DNA from: Crenothrix polyspora
GTDB lineage: Bacteria; Pseudomonadota; Gammaproteobacteria; Methylococcales; Methylomonadaceae
Length of the DNA stretch: 64,000 nucleotides
Assembly (NCBI GenBank): GCA_945877505.1
Contig: CAMDWT010000002.1
Coordinates: 1-64,000, forward strand
Reading direction: 5' to 3'
Shown: positions 59,780 through 64,000 of the stretch, piece after piece
Layout: each line of letters begins with the position of its first letter
Numbering within the stretch: position 1 is the stretch's first letter
Position numbers and translations under genes: made by a program
Notes under the pieces: generated by a model
Told to the model about the DNA's origin: nothing
Database searches by the model: none
Seen by the model: only the letters and a program-made list of their open reading frames with translations

Positions 59780-60373
59780 ATGGCTATTAATTTGCAAAAA
59801 GGACAAAAAATCTCGTTATCGAAAGAATCGGGTGGTTCCTTAAGTAAAGTTGTTATGGGTTTGGGCTGGGATGCAAAAAAAAGCAGCGTAGGATTATTGA
59901 AAGGGATGTTTGGCGGAGGTAATACTAGCGCTATCGATTTAGATGCGTCTTGCGTTTTATTTAATGAACAAAATGCGGTGGTTGATACGGTATATTTTGG
60001 GCAATTAAAGAGCCGTGATGGGAGTATTCTGCATACAGGTGACAATCGTACTGGCGAAGGTGACGGTGATGACGAGCAGATTATTGTTGATTTAGATAAA
60101 ATCCCCTTAACGGTTAAATCATTGGTTTTTACAGTGAGTTCTTATACCGGGCAAACGTTTGATACAGTTGATAATGCGTATTGTCGCATTGTTGATAACA
60201 GCAACAATAATGAAGTAGCCCGTTACACCTTAAGTGCGCAAGGCTCACACACGGCTCAAATTATGGCTAAATTATATCGTCATAATGGTGAGTGGAAAAT
60301 GCATGCCATTGGTGAAAATGGTACAGGTAGAACCATTGCTGATATCTTGCCGCAAATTGTTATTCATTTGTAA
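59780..60373 (+). CDS. TerD-family protein
   Basis: VVMGLGWDAKKS...AIDLDASCVLF; DNRTGEGDGDDEQI. Confidence 0.95.
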   Translation: MAINLQKGQKISLSKESGGSLSKVVMGLGWDAKKSSVGLLKGMFGGGNTSAIDLDASCVLFNEQNAVVDTVYFGQLKSRDGSILHTGDNRTGEGDGDDEQIIVDLDKIPLTVKSLVFTVSSYTGQTFDTVDNAYCRIVDNSNNNEVARYTLSAQGSHTAQIMAKLYRHNGEWKMHAIGENGTGRTIADILPQIVIHL

Positions 60374-61389
60374 TGAGAATATGGTTTAACAAAACATTTT
60401 CAACTATAAGCGCTGTTTTTAGAGATCTTCGCCAATCAACGTCTGATGGCGAAGTCACCCTGATTTGCACCCACTCCCACCAAGCGGCATCCGCTTTCTT
60501 AGCCGCTGATGAAAGCTATCTTGAGCCCGATTTAATGGGCATGGCTTATGTGGAATGGTGCGTAGATTTTTGTCGGCAGCATCAAATTAATTTATTTTGG
60601 CCAGGTAAGGAAGCGGCCTTGATCAGTAAATTTCATATGTTGTTTCAGGCTATTGGTGTAGAAGTCTTGTCGGTTGCAGAATATCAAACATTGATGTTAT
60701 TGCATGATAAAGCACTTTTTTATACTGATTTGAGTCCAGATGTCGCCAAAGCAATGGATTTTATCGCCGTTAATAATGCCGATGACTTTGATAGTGCTAT
60801 CGAACAATTATCAAAAAAGCATCAGAAGTTGTGTGTTAAGCCAGCGGTATCCGTTTTTGGTTTGGGATTTCGGGTTCTGGACACTCAGCGTGATAGCATC
60901 ACCCAATTACTTAAAGGTGTTGAGTATCAAATTCCTTTACAAGAATTAAGGCGTGGCATGAATAATACCCCGCAATTTGAAACTTTATTAGTCATGGAGC
61001 ATTTGGGTGGCCCTGAATGGAGTGTTGATTGTGCAGGCCAAAAAGGTGAGTTACTGTGTGCGGTGCAGCGTAAAAAATCCCAATTAGCCGGTTATGGTCA
61101 AACCATAGATAACAATATCGCTTTAGAAGACATGGTGACTCGGTTAACCAAGCATTACAAATTAAACGGTTTATATAATATTCAATTTAAAGAGGGTGCT
61201 AATGGACCACGTTTATTAGAAATTAATCCAAGACCTTCGGGCGGTTTTGGTATGGCTTGTTTGTCGGGTGCCAATTTGGCGTACATTGCCTTGCAAAGTA
61301 TTAAAGGTGAAACCTTCCAAGTACCTACTATCAATTATGGCCTTAGGGTCGCTGAAGTCAATACGCCGGTTGTTTTGAATGGAATGTGA
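60373..61389 (+). CDS. ATP-grasp protein of the Ter-associated type
   Basis: Overlaps terD by one base; KLCVKPAVSVFGLGFRVL...LEINPRPSGGFGMACLSGAN. Confidence 0.88.
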   Translation: MRIWFNKTFSTISAVFRDLRQSTSDGEVTLICTHSHQAASAFLAADESYLEPDLMGMAYVEWCVDFCRQHQINLFWPGKEAALISKFHMLFQAIGVEVLSVAEYQTLMLLHDKALFYTDLSPDVAKAMDFIAVNNADDFDSAIEQLSKKHQKLCVKPAVSVFGLGFRVLDTQRDSITQLLKGVEYQIPLQELRRGMNNTPQFETLLVMEHLGGPEWSVDCAGQKGELLCAVQRKKSQLAGYGQTIDNNIALEDMVTRLTKHYKLNGLYNIQFKEGANGPRLLEINPRPSGGFGMACLSGANLAYIALQSIKGETFQVPTINYGLRVAEVNTPVVLNGM

Positions 61390-61466
61390 CCCTTATGGGG
61401 TACGTAATTAAACCACTCACTCCTATAGTTATTTTCTACTACGTCCAATAGTTCTCAGATTAAATT

Positions 61467-62666
61467 ATGCAAAAAAAAGTAACTGTCAACTTAGATACTG
61501 GAACACTTGAATTGAAAGTGGAATCAGGACATATTCCGCTTAAGCGTTTGTTGGGTTTTGCAGCACGGGTAAATAGTAAGCGTAAGTTTTTACTGGTCAG
61601 TAAAGTTTTGGGTAAGCATTATCCCGTATCACCTATAACGATGAGCTGGTCTTATCGTGCGTTAGCAAGAGCTGTTTTAAAGGACGGAATAGGTGAGTCT
61701 TCAGTGTGGATTGGTATGGCGGAGACAGCGACTGGATTAGGTTATGGTGTATTTGAAGCAGCCAGCTTAGCAGGCATTAAAAGTGCCTTATTTATACAAA
61801 CAACGCGCTATCATCTAGAAACTATTGAGCGCCTTGAATTCCAAGAAGCCCATAGTCATGCGACTGACTTTTTCTTATATTACCCTCAACATCCTGAATA
61901 TAGAGAACGATTTTTAAAGGCAGAAACGCTGGTATTGATAGACGATGAAATCAGTACAGGTAAAACTTTTTTACGACTTATCAAAGCTTATCAAGCCGTA
62001 AATCCTAGCCTGCGTAAAGTGTTTATTGTCAGCTTGGTTAATTTTGCTCATCCCGATGATCGAATAGCCTTAGAGACTCAAGCGGGTGTTGCAGTTGAGT
62101 GGGTATGTTTTAGGCAAGGTTTTATGGATTTCATAGCCTGTCAGAATGATGTCTTAGAAAATATGACTGTTAATGTCTTAGGTAATGGTGCTTGTAAGAA
62201 ACATTTACTAGCGTGGCCTGGACGATTAGGTATGGCAGAACCGATCAGTTTGGATGCTGAGGTTATTGAACAATTATACATAAGCGGCTTTAAATGCAAT
62301 TCGGAAGATACTAAACCTGTTTTAGTCCTAGGGACGGGTGAATGTATCGCTCCGGCCTACTTGTTGGGTCGCACGTTGGAACGTAATGGTTTTAAAGTAA
62401 AAGTGCAAAGTACGACACGTTCGCCGATTCATGTGGGTAATGATATTAAAAGTGCTTGCCAATTTGAAGATAACTACGAAGATAATATACCCAATTTTAT
62501 TTATAATTTAGAGCCTGAAGCGTATCAGGATATTGTTTTATGTCATGAAACGCCACTTAATCAATCAATAATTAATCGATTGCATGCATGGCAAGCCATT
62601 AGTGCTCGATTTGAAATCTACCCAAATAATCCTCACCATGCAAAGTTATATTTTTTTAGACCTTGA
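61467..62666 (+). CDS. Ter-associated phosphoribosyltransferase (PRTase_2/TRSP-like)
   Basis: PRPP-binding-type motif LVLIDDEISTGKTFLRLIKA; GMAETATGLGYGVFEA. Confidence 0.88.
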   Translation: MQKKVTVNLDTGTLELKVESGHIPLKRLLGFAARVNSKRKFLLVSKVLGKHYPVSPITMSWSYRALARAVLKDGIGESSVWIGMAETATGLGYGVFEAASLAGIKSALFIQTTRYHLETIERLEFQEAHSHATDFFLYYPQHPEYRERFLKAETLVLIDDEISTGKTFLRLIKAYQAVNPSLRKVFIVSLVNFAHPDDRIALETQAGVAVEWVCFRQGFMDFIACQNDVLENMTVNVLGNGACKKHLLAWPGRLGMAEPISLDAEVIEQLYISGFKCNSEDTKPVLVLGTGECIAPAYLLGRTLERNGFKVKVQSTTRSPIHVGNDIKSACQFEDNYEDNIPNFIYNLEPEAYQDIVLCHETPLNQSIINRLHAWQAISARFEIYPNNPHHAKLYFFRP

Positions 62667-63393
62667 TGACACACTGTTTCAGACGATAAGAAAATGTGGA
62701 TTAGGCGCGGATGATCCTCAATTACAGGTGCGAGCCTATTTGCCTGATGGAACCCCTAATTCATTCGCGACGTATAAACAGCAATGGTTGTGGCATTGGC
62801 TAGAAAAAGGTTTCAAAATTGTGCCTGTTACTGGGCGCGATGGATTTGCTTTTGATCGTGTTACATTACCGTTTCAAGAGGAAATTGTCTTAAATCATGG
62901 TGCTGTTATTTTGGATAAAGACCGTAATATTGATCGTGTTTGGATGGCTAAAATAATGCAAGAATTACCCAAGTATCATGAACTCTTACTTGAGTTATGG
63001 TCAGAAATAGAGGCTTATTGTCTTTGTAATAAGGGTTATAAAGTACGCTTAGTTAATGACTTCGATGTAACTTGGTACGGTGTAATTAAGCATGTCGAGG
63101 GTACTGAAGCGCCTTTAGAATTGATATTGAAGGGTATTATTAAAAAACACCCTTATATTCTCAATGGCAGTTTATATTGGCATTTGAATGGCAATAATTT
63201 AGCAGTGTTGCCCAAAATTATTAACAAAGAAAGTGCGGTGAGTTATTTAATTAATAATTATAAAAAACAGCATCCTGCCTTAGTAACTTTTGGAGCAGGA
63301 GACAGTAACACAGATGCGCCTTTTATGGGTTTATGTGATTACGCATTAATTCCAAAAAATACACAATTATATCAATCGCTGGCTTTAGCTTAA
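62638..63393 (+). CDS. HAD-superfamily hydrolase
   Basis: MQSYIFLDLDDTLFQT motif I; VPVTGRDGFAFDRV; TFGAGDSNTDAPFMGLCDY; internal ATG 62638 is preferred over the track start 62584. Confidence 0.88.
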   Translation: MQSYIFLDLDDTLFQTIRKCGLGADDPQLQVRAYLPDGTPNSFATYKQQWLWHWLEKGFKIVPVTGRDGFAFDRVTLPFQEEIVLNHGAVILDKDRNIDRVWMAKIMQELPKYHELLLELWSEIEAYCLCNKGYKVRLVNDFDVTWYGVIKHVEGTEAPLELILKGIIKKHPYILNGSLYWHLNGNNLAVLPKIINKESAVSYLINNYKKQHPALVTFGAGDSNTDAPFMGLCDYALIPKNTQLYQSLALA

Positions 63394-64000
63394 TGAAAGA
63401 CACTTGGCCTTTTACGGGGAGTTACAAGCCTGACGATGTGCAATTTTTGCTAAAACCGATCAGTTTGATTGACACGCCCGTGCACCTAAAAGAAAGTCTG
63501 ATCCAGTCAGGTCAGAAGCATTATTCTGAAATGCTGAGTCATGAGGCCTTGCCTTCGACTGATTATTTGTCATTGTTCTATGAGGCGATGGTGGCCAATC
63601 AGGATCGTATGGCCGAGCATTTGTTGCTGCTAGCGGAAGGCATTATCGCTACTCGTCGGCATCCTATTACTTTAGTGTCGTTAGCCAGAGCAGGAACACC
63701 TATCGGGGTATGTCTTAAGCATATATTAAAGCGGTATTTTAATATTGAAGCTGAACACTATTCAATTTCTATTCTTAGAGATGTAGGTGTCGATACAAAT
63801 GCCTTGCGTTATATTTTGAAAAGTCATGCCCCAGAATCGTTAGTCTTTGTAGATGGCTGGACAGGAAAAGGCGTTATTGCAAGGCAATTAGCCAACAGTT
63901 TGCAAGCTTTTGCCAAGAGTGATGGCGTTCATATTGTTCCGGAGTTATATGTATTAACTGATTTATCGGGGTGGGCTGCCGTTGCGGCCTCTACGGAAGA
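63393..64000 (+). CDS. StiP-like (PRTase_1) Ter-associated protein, truncated at the window edge
   Basis: Translation from ATG 63393 (TAATG overlap): MKDTWPFTGSYKPDDVQFLLKPISLIDTPVHLKESLIQSGQKHYSEMLSHEALPS...LVSLARAGTPIGVCLKHIL...VFVDGWTGKGVIARQL; not in the ORF track. Confidence 0.85.
   Translation, partial: MKDTWPFTGSYKPDDVQFLLKPISLIDTPVHLKESLIQSGQKHYSEMLSHEALPSTDYLSLFYEAMVANQDRMAEHLLLLAEGIIATRRHPITLVSLARAGTPIGVCLKHILKRYFNIEAEHYSISILRDVGVDTNALRYILKSHAPESLVFVDGWTGKGVIARQLANSLQAFAKSDGVHIVPELYVLTDLSGWAAVAASTE

Noticed and set aside
1-64000. CRISPR arrays, transposons, rRNA or tRNA genes
   Set aside because: No regularly spaced direct repeats, transposase motifs or convincing cloverleaf sequences seen by eye; tRNAscan-SE, Infernal and ISfinder runs would be needed to be certain.

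Overview
The window looks like ordinary chromosome from a low-GC gammaproteobacterium. A methanotroph of the Methylococcales is my best guess, inferred only from gene content and protein style. It is mostly housekeeping and energy genes: phoBR, hypE, a SNF2 helicase, hipBA, an RpoD-like sigma factor next to ftsH, an fdsGBA-fdhD-fdsD formate dehydrogenase operon, ubiEJB, hslVU, an aa3-type cytochrome oxidase cluster, ftsE-ftsX-rpoH, dksA-gluQ, and a Ter-type stress cluster cut by the right edge. I saw no CRISPR array, rRNA, convincing tRNA or transposase. The most notable observations are: (1) one uninterrupted ORF (50764-52725) fusing a heme A synthase (CtaA/COX15)-like membrane protein to a complete FtsY NG domain, with no in-frame ATG/GTG/TTG in the linker; (2) the CtaA half of that fusion lacks the first-half cysteine loop and E..HR motif; (3) a near-perfect CIRCE operator (TTAGCACTC-N9-GAGTGCTAg) upstream of rpoH, suggesting HrcA control of sigma-32; (4) a divergent RpoD paralog with altered region 2.4 directly upstream of ftsH; (5) a TerD-TerD-ATP-grasp-PRTase-HAD-StiP cluster; (6) an unlisted 32-aa single-TM ORF between coxA and ctaG.
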